DNA of 64,000 nt from NCBI RefSeq assembly GCF_030123505.1, contig NZ_CP126115.1, positions 6,028,001-6,092,000 of the forward strand, given 5' to 3'. The notes under the pieces were generated by a model. It had not been told where the DNA came from. It searched no databases and saw nothing but the letters and a program-made list of their open reading frames with translations. The stretch comes from Neobacillus sp. YX16 (lineage in GTDB: Bacteria > Bacillota > Bacilli > Bacillales > Cytobacillaceae). Positions 1 to 8,251 of the stretch are shown here, piece after piece. Each line of letters opens with the position of its first letter. Position 1 is the stretch's first letter. Made by a program: the position numbers and the translations under genes.

Positions 1-188
1 CGGTCAAGGTCATAGTTAGCCCCACCAGTACCCATCATTTCAATCGCACAACAAGCCAGACCAAAAGTCATCGGCCACAAAGAATTACTTCGTGCCCAAG
101 CCTTAATTTGCTCTAGCGTCGCAAAAAACACATTTCGTTCTAACTCTTTCATTTCCTGTGGTGAAAGGTCATCTAGTTTTAAGTCCAT
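1..188 (-). CDS. nuoB: NADH-quinone oxidoreductase subunit B (partial, 5' end)
   Basis: Complex I peripheral-arm subunit that carries the terminal Fe-S cluster N2 and passes electrons to menaquinone at the membrane. Only the first 62 codons lie in the window; the gene runs off the left edge. The visible protein has the family stretch [14 protein letters not shown], whose adjacent cysteines are cluster ligands. The ATG at 188 overlaps the last 10 bases of nuoA in another frame, which implies translational coupling within a nuo operon. Identification is secure; the rest of the gene cannot be seen. Confidence 0.95.
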   Translation of the reverse strand, partial: MDLKLDDLSPQEMKELERNVFFATLEQIKAWARSNSLWPMTFGLACCAIEMMGTGGANYDLD

Positions 189-553
189 CGTAGCACCTTC
201 TTCTTCCAAGCGTAGATTAAGCCAATTAACAGCATAATTACGAAAATTAACATCTCAATTAACGCAAAAATCCCCAGCTTATCATAGGCAACCGCCCAAG
301 GATATAAAAATACAGTCTCTACATCAAAAATAACAAACATAAGGGCAAAAATATAATAGCGGACATTGAACTGTACACGGGAATCGTGAAATGGATCAAT
401 ACCGCTCTCATATGTGGTATACTTCTCGACACTCGGCTTATGAGGACGCAGAAGCTTACCCAAAAATAAAGCCACCAACGGCAGCAGCACCCCAAGACAG
501 AGGAACACAAAAACTATCAGATAATTATTCTGATATAAATTCAAAAGTTCCAA
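179..553 (-). CDS. nuoA: NADH-quinone oxidoreductase subunit A
   Basis: Small membrane subunit of complex I with three predicted helices and the family signature [20 protein letters not shown], followed by [19 protein letters not shown]. About 124 residues, normal for the family. A TTG start at 553 is preferred because GGAGGG lies 6 bases upstream; the ATG at 559 directly abuts that Shine-Dalgarno and is a less likely alternative. The reading frame stays open far upstream to about 934, but that part reads through a folded repeat and is not gene-like. It is the first gene of the nuo operon, with its own promoter at 609-637, and overlaps nuoB. Confidence 0.93.
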   Translation of the reverse strand: MELLNLYQNNYLIVFVFLCLGVLLPLVALFLGKLLRPHKPSVEKYTTYESGIDPFHDSRVQFNVRYYIFALMFVIFDVETVFLYPWAVAYDKLGIFALIEMLIFVIMLLIGLIYAWKKKVLRWT

Positions 554-608
554 GTCCATCCCTCCAATGTTGAAAATTTTCATACAAATGAAACTTGTAA
601 CCGATAAC

Positions 609-637
609 ATTATAGCATTGTTACAAACCTGTGTCGA
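609..637 (-). promoter_or_regulatory. Sigma-A-type promoter for nuoA
   Basis: On the minus strand TCGACA (632-637) and a perfect TATAAT (609-614) are separated by 17 bases, about 50 bases before the nuoA start. The promoter lies between nuoA and the folded repeat at 653-803, so the repeat is just upstream of -35. Confidence 0.65.
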
Positions 638-652
638 CAACACCACCCCATT

Positions 653-803
653 AAAATTGGAAATTCTATCGCCGCAAAACTGCCCAATCCAAGCGATTGT
701 GAGCTCGCTCGCAAAATCGCCTTGGATTGGGCAGTTTTGCAAAGCTTCAGCGATAGCTGAAGCGCAATGTGCGTTAGCACATGGCGAAAGAATTTCCAAT
801 TTT
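653..803. repeat. Cloverleaf-like inverted-repeat element of about 151 bp
   Basis: The outer arms 653-673 and 783-803 are inverted repeats matching 20 of 21 positions. They enclose three hairpins: 674-698 with 715-740 (25 bp, one bulged base), 744-751 with 756-763 (8 bp, GATA loop) and 767-772 with 777-782 (6 bp, GTTA loop). Drawn as RNA or single-stranded DNA this is a four-way junction. Size and multi-arm palindromy resemble the bcr-type mobile repeats of the B. cereus group, but no transposase or target duplication was identified. No gene is present. Confidence 0.7.
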
Positions 804-814
804 GTTCGCAGCCT

Positions 815-965
815 GGTTTTGCGACACAAGGGCCCCACCCCCCTGAGCGTTTGCGTGATCTCGCAGAAAAGGCTCCCTGAAATCACTTCAGAGATGACGC
901 AAGAGCGAATTGTAAAACCTTGAACCTCATGCACGTGATCTGAAGCGGAGCGGAAGATGACGTGC
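815..965. repeat. Second folded block with nested inverted repeats
   Basis: Nested complementarity: 847-862 pairs with 891-906 at 13 of 16 positions, and 931-941 pairs with 955-965 at 10 of 11. GGTTTT at 815-820 faces AAAACC near 914-919. The two stems share related sequence (GCGTGATCTC and GCACGTGATCT). It directly follows the element at 653-803 and may be part of it or a separate decayed copy. No coding sequence is supported. The AT-rich stretch 966-1235 after it holds nothing I can support. Confidence 0.45.
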
Positions 966-1235
966 CTAGTATTAAGCTCGCAAGAGCCACAGATTGTTCC
1001 CTATATCGACATTTAACAACAAAAATTCACTATTGTCAGTGAGAATTGTCATAAAAACTTCACCAAAAAAGTACGCATCTATACAAAAAGAAAAACAAAA
1101 CATACTAAATCCCAGCATACATGTACAATCCATCACCACCATCATATTCACAATAAACCAAATCATTCAAAACTTTCTATTAAAAAGGAATAAATATAAT
1201 CAACATCCTACTAATTTCCCATAAAAGGCATTCGT

Positions 1236-2175
1236 AAAACTGGCCATCGTCATTACCTACCTCCTAAACATCCTTAAATACCCCATTTTCAATTATTGTC
1301 ACTAATGTATGTACTTCCCTCAACCTCTTACCTGCCATTTCTTTCACCCTATCTGCCTATTTACTCTCTTACCTGCTTTTTTCCGCAGCTACCTGCCAAA
1401 ACCCTTTGTTTACCTGCCTAACTAATTCTACAACCCTACCAACCTCTAAAAAAGCCAGTCGCAAGACTGGCCATCGTATTTTCCTCCCTCTTAAATACTC
1501 TTCAAATCACCCTTTTTCAATTAAAACTGCACATAACATATTCCCCACCACCTCTTACCTGCCATTCCCCCTCCCCTACCTGCATAATTTACTCCCTTAC
1601 CTGCCTTTTTCCGCAGCTACCAGCCAAAACCCTTTGTTTACCTGCCTAACCAATTCTACAACCCTACCAACCTCCGAAAAAGCCAGTCGCAAGACTGGCC
1701 ATCGTATTTTCCTCCCTCTTAAATACTCTTCAAATCACCCTTTTTCAATTAAAACTGCACATAACATTTTCCCCACCACCTCTTACCTGCCATTCCCCCT
1801 CCCCTACCTGCATAATTTACTCCCTTACCTGCCTTTTTCCGCAGCTACCAGCCAAAACCCTTTGTTTACCTGCCTAACCAATTCTACACCCCCACTAAAC
1901 ACCAAAAAGGCCAGTCGCAAGACTGGCCATCATCATTTCTTCCCCCATAAATACCCTTCAAATCACCCTTTTTCAATTAAAACCGCACATAATATATTCC
2001 CCGCCACTTCTTACCTGCCATTCCCCCTCCCCTACCTGCATAATTTACCCCCTTACCTGCCTTTTTCCGCAGCTCACCAGCCAAAACCCTTTGTTTACCT
2101 ACCTAACCAATTCCACACCCCCACTAAACACCAAAAAAGCCAGTCGCAAGACTGGCCATCGTCATTTCCCTTTTC
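1236..2175. repeat. Tandem array, period about 228 bp, about four and a half units
   Basis: The hairpin GCCAGTCGCAAGACTGGC recurs at 1454, 1682, 1910 and 2139 (spacings 228, 228, 229), and a decayed copy of its right flank begins at 1241. The units starting 1454 and 1682 are nearly identical; the outer ones are more diverged. Read on the minus strand each hairpin is followed by five or six T, so every unit carries an intrinsic terminator pointing from yitT towards nuoA. Each unit also contains several copies of TTACCTGCC. Because 228 is a multiple of three, one plus-strand frame stays open through the array; it lacks a ribosome site and looks like a by-product. Confidence 0.85.
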
Positions 2176-2220
2176 TATTACCCAAATCCACGCCTTACGT
2201 GCCAAACCATTCCACACAAC

Positions 2221-2246
2221 AAAAAAGGACAGAGTCCGCTCTGCCC
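2221..2246 (-). terminator. Intrinsic terminator of the YitT-family gene
   Basis: On the minus strand an 8-bp stem (2239-2246 with 2227-2234, one G-U pair) is followed by six T. It begins four bases after the stop codon of the gene at 2250. Confidence 0.8.
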
Positions 2247-2249
2247 CAC

Positions 2250-3083
2250 TCAGCTCGCCTTATATCCCTTCCCAATCACTTCCTGAACATGATGGACTGT
2301 GACATAGGCCTGCTCGTCAATTTCACTTATCATATTTTTCAACCGAACGACCTCTTGCCGGCTAATCACAATGTATAGAACTTCCTTATTATCCCCAGTA
2401 TAACCGCCTCGCCCTTCTAGTACGGTAATACCCCTGGACATTTTATTCGTAACCCTATGCAGCACCAATTGTGGTGAATTCGAAATAATGAAAACTGCCA
2501 CCTTTTCCTCGAGTCCATCTACAATAAAGTCTATGACCTTGGCACCGATATAAACGGCAATGAGGGTATACATCGCTTTGACTAGTCCAATGATAAAAAC
2601 AGAACCAGCTACTACGATGATATCAATCAGTAAAATACCCTTTCCCATGCTCCAGCCTAAAAATTGATTCGCCAATTTTGCCACAATTGTGGTGCCACCC
2701 GAAGTGCCACCCGCACGGAAAATAATCCCTAAGCCTCCGCCAACCAAAAGTCCAGCAAAGATTGACGCTAATAGTGGATCATCCGTTATCCTTTTACCAG
2801 TCTCCTCCGTGATATACATAAAAAGAGAACAAGAAAAGATAGAAAATAACGTATAAATAATCGATCTTTTTTCTAAAAATTTATATCCGATCAACACCAG
2901 CACAGTATTGAGGACGAAATTTACCATTCCTGGGGACAAGTCAAATAGATAATGTGCGATTACAGTAAGACCAATAATGCCGCCCTCTGACAACAGGTTT
3001 GGGATCGTAAAGTAGTTGATACCTACTGAAAAAATGAGTCCACCAAATAAAATGTACAGACATTCTTTGATTGTTTTCCACAT
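2250..3083 (-). CDS. YitT family membrane protein (DUF161 plus DUF2179)
   Basis: 277 residues. Five or so hydrophobic segments fill residues 1-180 (YitT membrane domain, with the glycine-rich stretch GGGLGIIFRAGGTSGGTTIV near residue 120), followed by a soluble C-terminal domain (about 190-275) of the DUF2179 ferredoxin-like type. The family has several paralogues in Bacillus (YitT, YvjA, YqfU, YpjC, YxkD by memory) and no firmly established transport substrate. The gene is single, ends in its own terminator, and lies downstream of the GntR gene with a 59-base gap. Assignment to the family is firm; function is unknown. Confidence 0.88.
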   Translation of the reverse strand: MWKTIKECLYILFGGLIFSVGINYFTIPNLLSEGGIIGLTVIAHYLFDLSPGMVNFVLNTVLVLIGYKFLEKRSIIYTLFSIFSCSLFMYITEETGKRITDDPLLASIFAGLLVGGGLGIIFRAGGTSGGTTIVAKLANQFLGWSMGKGILLIDIIVVAGSVFIIGLVKAMYTLIAVYIGAKVIDFIVDGLEEKVAVFIISNSPQLVLHRVTNKMSRGITVLEGRGGYTGDNKEVLYIVISRQEVVRLKNMISEIDEQAYVTVHHVQEVIGKGYKAS

Positions 3084-3142
3084 TGTGATCTACTTCCTCA
3101 TGAAAAATTTCAGTTATCCATGTCTGTCAATGTTTAACCGCC

Positions 3143-3862
3143 CTATTGCTTTAAAATAAATTTATAACTTTCTCCAACAATATACTGCTTTCCGATGTGA
3201 ACCGGCTTGCCATTTTCGTCAAATACCGTGGTTTCCATATAAAACAAGGGTTCTCCGCTCGCAACGTTTAACAGTTGAATTTCTTCTTCACCAGCCCTGA
3301 CAATCTCCAAGGAAGTTTCACCAGCATCAGTTGGTTTTACATTCAACTTTTCTTCCAAAACTTGATAGACTGACGCATCCAAATCTTCATTTAATAAAGG
3401 ATGAAACTCTTTATAAGAAAAATAGTTATTCTCGAGCATAATCGGTGAATCACTGGCATATCTGACCCGTTGAATAAATAGAAGAGCATCTCCATCATCA
3501 AGTTGAAGCAGCTTTTGATCTCTTGGGGTTGGCTGGATGATTTCCTTCTTAATCACTTTACTGCTAGGTATCAAGCCATTTGCCTTGCAGGCATCACTAA
3601 AGCTTAGAAAATGAACAATTTTCCTCTCAATTTTCCGCTTGTTTACAAAGGTACCCTTGCCTTGCTTTTTCACCAGATAACCTTCTTCTACCAACTCAAG
3701 AATCGCTTTTCTAACGGTAATTCTACTAATTTTATACTCTTCACTCAACTCTAATTCAGTTGGAATCTTGTCTCCAAATTTTAAATGACCATTAACAATA
3801 GAGCCGCGAATTGATTCTTTCAATTGGATGTATAAAGGAACTTGGTCATCCTGCTTTAACAT
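3143..3862 (-). CDS. GntR family transcriptional regulator, HutC/FrlR type
   Basis: 239 residues: N-terminal winged helix (about 5-72, with PTELELSEEYKISRITVRKA) and a C-terminal UTRA ligand-binding domain (about 90-235). UTRA regulators of this class bind sugar-phosphate or amino-sugar effectors. Its place beside an epimerase, two deglycases, a kinase and an ABC importer suggests it is the FrlR-like repressor of the fructosamine genes, probably acting at the repeated operators described at 4859, 4951, 8160 and 11531. ATG 3862 is chosen because AGGTGG lies 5 bases upstream; an in-frame GTG at 3871 falls inside that site. Confidence 0.85.
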   Translation of the reverse strand: MLKQDDQVPLYIQLKESIRGSIVNGHLKFGDKIPTELELSEEYKISRITVRKAILELVEEGYLVKKQGKGTFVNKRKIERKIVHFLSFSDACKANGLIPSSKVIKKEIIQPTPRDQKLLQLDDGDALLFIQRVRYASDSPIMLENNYFSYKEFHPLLNEDLDASVYQVLEEKLNVKPTDAGETSLEIVRAGEEEIQLLNVASGEPLFYMETTVFDENGKPVHIGKQYIVGESYKFILKQ

Positions 3863-3980
3863 ATATTCCACCTGCCTAATATTTGATAAAGTAAAGGCTT
3901 ACATCAGCATTCGATATATTACCTGCTTTATCCTTCGTACTACTAAGTATATAGCTTTTATTACACACTATCAATTTGTT

Positions 3981-4820
3981 TTACCCATCTATCACACTTG
4001 AAAGGACCTTCAAAGACCGTTCCATCGCTTCATCTGGATTTCGCACATATTGATAGGAAGTATATTCTAAAGTTAGAAAGCCTTTATAACCAATTTCATT
4101 TAATTGATGGATGTATGTCTCCAACGGTAAAACGCCGTCTCCCCAGACCAAATGACCTTCTGGCTTACCATCTATAAAGTGAATATGAACTAAATCCTCT
4201 CCTAATAAACTAAAGTAGTTCTCAAAATCCTCATCTGCTAACGCCATTGGAATCGTATCTATCATTCCTTTTAGGTTTGGAGAGTTGACTTCATCTAACA
4301 TCCTTTTTAAGGATTTAGAATCAAAAACCAAATTGGATTCTACTCTCGTTAAAGGTTCAAATGCAAGGGTTAAGTCTAAATCAGATGCAACGGTTGATAA
4401 CCTTTCCAATGAATCTCTAGTTCTTTTCCAAGCTTCGTCCGGTTCCTCATTTTCATAGCTCCACCCCGGAGTCACTAAAACCATAGGTGCACCTAATTCC
4501 TTAGCAGCCTCCGCTGATTTGATAAAATATTGAATACTTTTCTCACGAAGACGGTCTTCTTTCGCAGCGAGATTGATTGGGTACACACACTGCTCGGGTG
4601 TGAAACAGACTATGGATAAATCTCTTCTATTAATCTCTTTTTTTATATTTCGAATTTCGTGGAGACTCAAATCATTCACATAAAAATGAGGAGATGCACC
4701 CCATAATTCGATATTTTTGCATTCATAGCGAACCATAGAATTTAGAAAGTACTCCAACGGGTAGTGCTTATAATGAAAATTCATCCCAGCTACCTGATCC
4801 ATCGTAATTTTAGCCATCAT
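3981..4820 (-). CDS. Sugar phosphate isomerase/epimerase, FrlC-like (fructoselysine 3-epimerase family)
   Basis: 279-residue TIM-barrel protein of the AP-endonuclease-2/xylose isomerase-like fold. The metal-binding set expected for this family is visible: E155 (AFEPLTR), D188 (MIDTIP), H214 (HIHFID) and E252 (TLEYTS). E. coli FrlC, which interconverts fructoselysine and psicoselysine, is of similar length. Located between the regulator and a divergent deglycase gene, it may epimerise an unusual Amadori isomer before phosphorylation. It has its own operator-bearing promoter at 4859-4887. Family assignment is strong; exact substrate is inferred from context. Confidence 0.8.
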   Translation of the reverse strand: MMAKITMDQVAGMNFHYKHYPLEYFLNSMVRYECKNIELWGASPHFYVNDLSLHEIRNIKKEINRRDLSIVCFTPEQCVYPINLAAKEDRLREKSIQYFIKSAEAAKELGAPMVLVTPGWSYENEEPDEAWKRTRDSLERLSTVASDLDLTLAFEPLTRVESNLVFDSKSLKRMLDEVNSPNLKGMIDTIPMALADEDFENYFSLLGEDLVHIHFIDGKPEGHLVWGDGVLPLETYIHQLNEIGYKGFLTLEYTSYQYVRNPDEAMERSLKVLSSVIDG

Positions 4821-4858
4821 TCCAACCCCTTCCCCTAAACAGCAAAATATTAAAGTTA

Positions 4859-4887
4859 ATATAACATCATATTACGTTATATGTCAA
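4859..4887 (-). promoter_or_regulatory. Promoter with overlapping FrlR-type operator, epimerase gene
   Basis: Minus-strand TTGACA (4882-4887), 17-base spacer, TTATAT (4859-4864). The spacer contains TATAAC...GTTATA half-sites (4860-4865 and 4876-4881) matching the AT-rich operator seen at three other promoters of this cluster. An operator between -35 and -10 is expected to repress. Confidence 0.6.
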
Positions 4888-4924
4888 TGTGGTATAATTT
4901 AATAAATTAAATGTTCTAAAAAGA

Positions 4925-4975
4925 TTGACAATTAAAAAGGCGTGAATTAATATAATGTTATATAATGTTATATTA
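4925..4975 (+). promoter_or_regulatory. Promoter with overlapping FrlR-type operator, first deglycase gene
   Basis: TTGACA (4925-4930), 17-base spacer, TAATAT (4948-4953). The 10-base motif TATAATGTTA occurs twice in tandem at 4951-4970, overlapping -10 and the start region. This promoter is divergent from the one at 4859-4887. Confidence 0.6.
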
Positions 4976-5016
4976 TATTTTAAACCTTCCAAAAAGACTT
5001 TAAGGAGGAAACATGA

Positions 5017-6003
5017 ATGGTAAATTCACAAGTAGTTGTAGATCCACAGGTCAAAAATGTATTAGAGGCATTGAAAGGACGTACAATTAACCACGTATAT
5101 TTTGTAGCTTGCGGTGGTTCCTCTGCGATTATGAACCCAAACAAGTACATACTGGACCGCGAGGCAAAAAACCTTACCTCCGACGTTTATAGTTCCAATG
5201 AATTCATTCATCGAAATCCTAGAAAACTTGGCGAAAACTCACTTGTTGTCCTTTGCTCGATGTCTGGTACAACACCTGAAACCGTCGCTGCTGCAACATT
5301 TGCCCGCCAAAAGGGCGCTTTAACTGTTGGATATACAAACCAACCAACCTCACCTTTAGCACAGGAAAGTGAATTTGTCGTTAAATACGAATGGGGTACC
5401 GAATCTGTTGCCTTTAATACCAACTTAGGACTGCTTTATCAATTAACATTTGGCATCCTAAATGTGTTAGAAGGAAATGACAAGTTTGATAAAGTAATCA
5501 ACAGCCTAACGAACCTTCAAGCCGTATTTGAAAAATCAGATGTACAATATAAAGATCAGGCTATCCAATTCGGCCAGGAATACAAGGACGAAAAAGTTAT
5601 TTACACTATGGCAAGCGGAGCAAACTATGGAATTGCTTATTCTTACGCGATTTGTATCCTAATGGAAATGCAGTGGATCCACTCTAATGCCATTCACGCA
5701 GGTGAATACTTCCATGGACCATTTGAAATTATTGATAAAGATGTACCATTCATTATCCTTCTAGGCTTAGATGAAACACGTCCACTAGACGAAAGAGCTT
5801 TAGACTTCTCGAAAAAGTACGGCGAGAAATTGGTTGTATTAGACGCCAAGGATCTTGACCTTACAGGTGTCGACGAAGAGCTAAAGGGCTACATCGCACC
5901 GCTGGTATTAAACAACGTGCTGCGCCGATACGCAGAACAATTGGCGGAAGCCCGCAACCACCCGCTGTCAAAAAGACGTTATATGTGGAAAGTAGAATAC
6001 TAA
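5017..6003 (+). CDS. SIS-domain sugar deglycase, FrlB/FraB-like (fructosamine-6-phosphate deglycase), copy 1
   Basis: 328 residues with two SIS domains; SMSGTTPETVAAA (81-93) is the sugar-phosphate loop. E217 and H233 (in MEMQWIHS and EYFHG) have the same 16-residue spacing as the catalytic Glu and His reported for Salmonella FraB. The predicted reaction is cleavage of a 6-phosphofructosyl-amine or related glycated amine into glucose-6-phosphate plus amine. AAGGAGG lies 8 bases before ATG 5017; an out-of-frame ATG at 5013 is not used. It is transcribed opposite to the rest of the cluster and ends in a terminator at 6009. Two such enzymes in one cluster suggest two substrates. Confidence 0.82.
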   Translation: MVNSQVVVDPQVKNVLEALKGRTINHVYFVACGGSSAIMNPNKYILDREAKNLTSDVYSSNEFIHRNPRKLGENSLVVLCSMSGTTPETVAAATFARQKGALTVGYTNQPTSPLAQESEFVVKYEWGTESVAFNTNLGLLYQLTFGILNVLEGNDKFDKVINSLTNLQAVFEKSDVQYKDQAIQFGQEYKDEKVIYTMASGANYGIAYSYAICILMEMQWIHSNAIHAGEYFHGPFEIIDKDVPFIILLGLDETRPLDERALDFSKKYGEKLVVLDAKDLDLTGVDEELKGYIAPLVLNNVLRRYAEQLAEARNHPLSKRRYMWKVEY

Positions 6004-6008
6004 TAACA

Positions 6009-6042
6009 AGAGCTCCTCGAGTTTCAACTCAGGAGCTTTTGT
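6009..6042 (+). terminator. Intrinsic terminator after deglycase copy 1
   Basis: AGCTCCT (6011-6017) pairs with AGGAGCT (6031-6037), extended by GAGT/ACTC, followed by TTTGTT. It begins a few bases after the tandem stop codons at 6001-6006. Confidence 0.75.
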
Positions 6043-6164
6043 TATGTCCTAGATTATATTAAGGGCATGAGGCCCAAAACTATCAGCACATTCTTAAAAT
6101 AGGTCTCATGAACGGTCCATGAAGCCCAAAATCCTTATAATCGCTTCACTGTAGCCTATAACCC

Positions 6165-6200
6165 ATAAAAAAGAACCTGCTCTACAAAAGATCAGGTCTC
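6165..6200 (-). terminator. Probable intrinsic terminator of the kinase gene
   Basis: On the minus strand ACCTG near 6198 pairs with CAGGT near 6175, flanked by a G-U pair, and is followed by TTCTTTTTT. The stem is short but the T tract is good. It sits 14 bases after the stop of the gene at 6214. Confidence 0.55.
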
Positions 6201-6213
6201 TTCTATATTAATA

Positions 6214-7050
6214 CTAACAAAGCACAATTTTCCTCGCTCGCTTCTTGCCGTGGCCAAAGGCGCCAAATCGCTGACAGGTTTCGGCTGCCGCACCCGCACC
6301 CTTTTCCATCGCTTCCTGCGCATTGCCATTTACGATGTATTCCTTTAAGAACACAGCCACAAAGGTATCTCCTGCGCCTAGTGTATCCACCACATCGGTC
6401 TTGACAATTCCTTGTTTAAACACCTGGCTTCCATCGGAGAATAGCGACCCCTCAGAACCTCTCGTAACAATCACATTTGGTGTACCTGCTTCATGAACCT
6501 TTTGTATCAAAGCTTCGCATTCCGCAGCCGATAAATCTCCACCAGAGAAGATCGCGAACTTCACATGCGGGCAGACAAGGTGCAAATAATCTTCATCGCG
6601 GATGGTTGAAAAATCAAATGAGATATTAATGTACTTTTTTAATATGGGCAGTTCTTTTTCGATATGGCTAAATACACTTGTATGGAGCAGCGAATAGGTG
6701 CCAATACTCTCTAGGTCTTCTTTTGTAAAATTTAATTTCAGGTGCTTTTGAATGCCGCCTTTATTAGAGCCGACAAAAATCCGGTCACCATGCTCATCCA
6801 AAGAGACAACTGCCTCCCCTGATGGTCCAAACGCACGGCGCACCTGGGAAACATCGATATCTTCTTCCTGCAGCGAGTTGATAATATGCTCGCCTTCTTC
6901 ATCGTTCCCGATGATGCCTATGTAAGCAACCTCCTCGATCCCGTAGCATTTCCAAAAGACTGCTACATTTAACGCGTTTCCGCCTGGGAACATCTCCTGG
7001 CGATCATCGTAATAATCCACTACATTATCTCCAACTGCTATCAGCCTCAT
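6214..7050 (-). CDS. PfkB family carbohydrate kinase, FrlD-like (fructosamine kinase)
   Basis: 278 residues of the ribokinase/PfkB fold. The N-terminal GDNVVDYY and GGNALNVA (23-30) are substrate-side motifs, and DTLGAGDTF (222-230) is the second PfkB signature with catalytic base D228. FrlD phosphorylates fructoselysine at C6; here the partner deglycase gene lies 72 bases upstream on the same strand and presumably the same transcript. ATG 7050 is chosen because GGGAGGG lies 8 bases upstream; the frame is open 14 codons further but without a ribosome site. The exact substrate is inferred from neighbours. Confidence 0.83.
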   Translation of the reverse strand: MRLIAVGDNVVDYYDDRQEMFPGGNALNVAVFWKCYGIEEVAYIGIIGNDEEGEHIINSLQEEDIDVSQVRRAFGPSGEAVVSLDEHGDRIFVGSNKGGIQKHLKLNFTKEDLESIGTYSLLHTSVFSHIEKELPILKKYINISFDFSTIRDEDYLHLVCPHVKFAIFSGGDLSAAECEALIQKVHEAGTPNVIVTRGSEGSLFSDGSQVFKQGIVKTDVVDTLGAGDTFVAVFLKEYIVNGNAQEAMEKGAGAAAETCQRFGAFGHGKKRARKIVLC

Positions 7051-7122
7051 CCTCAAAACCCTCCCAATAAATTGAATAAGAGAAAGATACAATAAGTTTA
7101 TTGTATCTTTCTACGTACTTTT

Positions 7123-8136
7123 TTAATAAGCCACTGTTCGATAGTATCTTCTAATCTCTAAATTATGATTTCGCTTATCTTCTAAGTGAACGCTCAATCT
7201 TTGCAGCAAAGTAGACGTGACAATTGGTGATAGGTATTTTCTAAATTCTTCGCTGATTCCTGCTAACTCATAATCAGCAGTATCAATTACCGTTAATTTC
7301 TTTGTATACTTTTCAGCAAAGCGTTCAACCCGGTCCATCAACGGACGCGTTTCATCCTGGCCTTTTAGTAAGAGCATGCTCGTATCTTCTTCGACGATTT
7401 CCAATGTCCCGTGGAAAAATTCCGCTGCATGGATGGATTTTGTCTTAATCCACTGCATTTCCTCTAATACACACATGGCATAGGAGTATGCACGGCCCCA
7501 GGTTGTACCGGAACCCACCACCAAATGATAAGGCTCATCTTTGTACGAAACTGCAAAGGTTTCAGCTTTAGCTTCAAACTGCTCTTTCGCCTCTATTAAC
7601 TTCTCAGGTAAAACCTCTAATTGAGCTGCAAACTCCTCATAACGAGGGAAATCACCATTTTTATTCATTAGCTTAAAAATTAAGTGATACAGCACCAATT
7701 GGTTGGAATCACTAGCAAAATCATTTTCTGCAAAATTAACTAACGGGTAATCAACTATATCTGCTAGCGGCTGGTTGTATTCACCTGTTAGACCAACCGT
7801 TATTGCTCCAAGCTGTTTACAATATTTTGCTGCAGCAACTGTCTCTTCTGTTGTACCTGACAAAGAAGATAAGATGACTAATGATTCTTCACATAGTTGC
7901 TTATTATTTTGCAGCACAAGCTCTGCTGCAATTTCCGCGTATGCTGGAATCGTTGATGTTGAGTTGATCATGTATTCGAAAGGATAAAATGTAGCCACTG
8001 CCCCGCCAGATCCAATTAGAAAAATGTTTTTAAACCCTTTTTCAAAGACCTTGTCCGCGACCTTTTCAATTTCTTCCCTTAACCCTATCGCTCCTCCGGT
8101 TACTTTCAAATACTTTTCTTTACTAAAATTCAACAT
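7123..8136 (-). CDS. SIS-domain sugar deglycase, FrlB-like, copy 2
   Basis: 337 residues, two SIS domains, SLSGTTEETVAAA loop (91-103), and the catalytic-type pair E226 (EEMQW) and H242 (EFFHG) with 16-residue spacing. It is clearly related to but well diverged from the copy at 5017, so the pair is not a recent duplication. Paralogous deglycases for fructoselysine-6-P and glucoselysine-6-P are known from the Salmonella gfr operon, and a similar division of labour is possible here. ATG 8136 follows GAGGAG by 8 bases; GTG 8145 lies inside that site. It has its own promoter at 8160-8209 and runs into the kinase. Confidence 0.82.
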   Translation of the reverse strand: MLNFSKEKYLKVTGGAIGLREEIEKVADKVFEKGFKNIFLIGSGGAVATFYPFEYMINSTSTIPAYAEIAAELVLQNNKQLCEESLVILSSLSGTTEETVAAAKYCKQLGAITVGLTGEYNQPLADIVDYPLVNFAENDFASDSNQLVLYHLIFKLMNKNGDFPRYEEFAAQLEVLPEKLIEAKEQFEAKAETFAVSYKDEPYHLVVGSGTTWGRAYSYAMCVLEEMQWIKTKSIHAAEFFHGTLEIVEEDTSMLLLKGQDETRPLMDRVERFAEKYTKKLTVIDTADYELAGISEEFRKYLSPIVTSTLLQRLSVHLEDKRNHNLEIRRYYRTVAY

Positions 8137-8159
8137 CGATTCCACTCCTCTTTTATAAT

Positions 8160-8209
8160 ACGTTATATAACGTTATATCAATAATAGAATGATTAACCAA
8201 TTTAGTCAA
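8160..8209 (-). promoter_or_regulatory. Sigma-A promoter with FrlR-type operator for the deglycase-kinase unit
   Basis: Minus-strand TTGACT (8204-8209), 17-base spacer, TATTAT (8181-8186). Immediately downstream is the best copy of the cluster operator: a 14-bp palindrome ACGTTATATAACGT (8160-8173) within two tandem ACGTTATAT copies (8160 and 8170). It overlaps the likely transcription start. Confidence 0.7.
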
Positions 8210-8251
8210 TATCAGTAAATATATTTTTTACAAGGGGGAAATCCCCCATTA

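Noticed and set aside
554..934. N-terminal extension of nuoA to give 251 residues
   Set aside because: The extension reads through the cloverleaf element and the nuoA promoter, and family members begin near residue 128 of that frame.
1406..2302. Plus-strand open frame of about 298 codons with 76-residue repeats
   Set aside because: It exists only because the 228-bp repeat is a multiple of three. There is no ribosome site, composition is Pro/Ser/Thr-rich and unlike any gene here, and each unit contains a terminator on the other strand.
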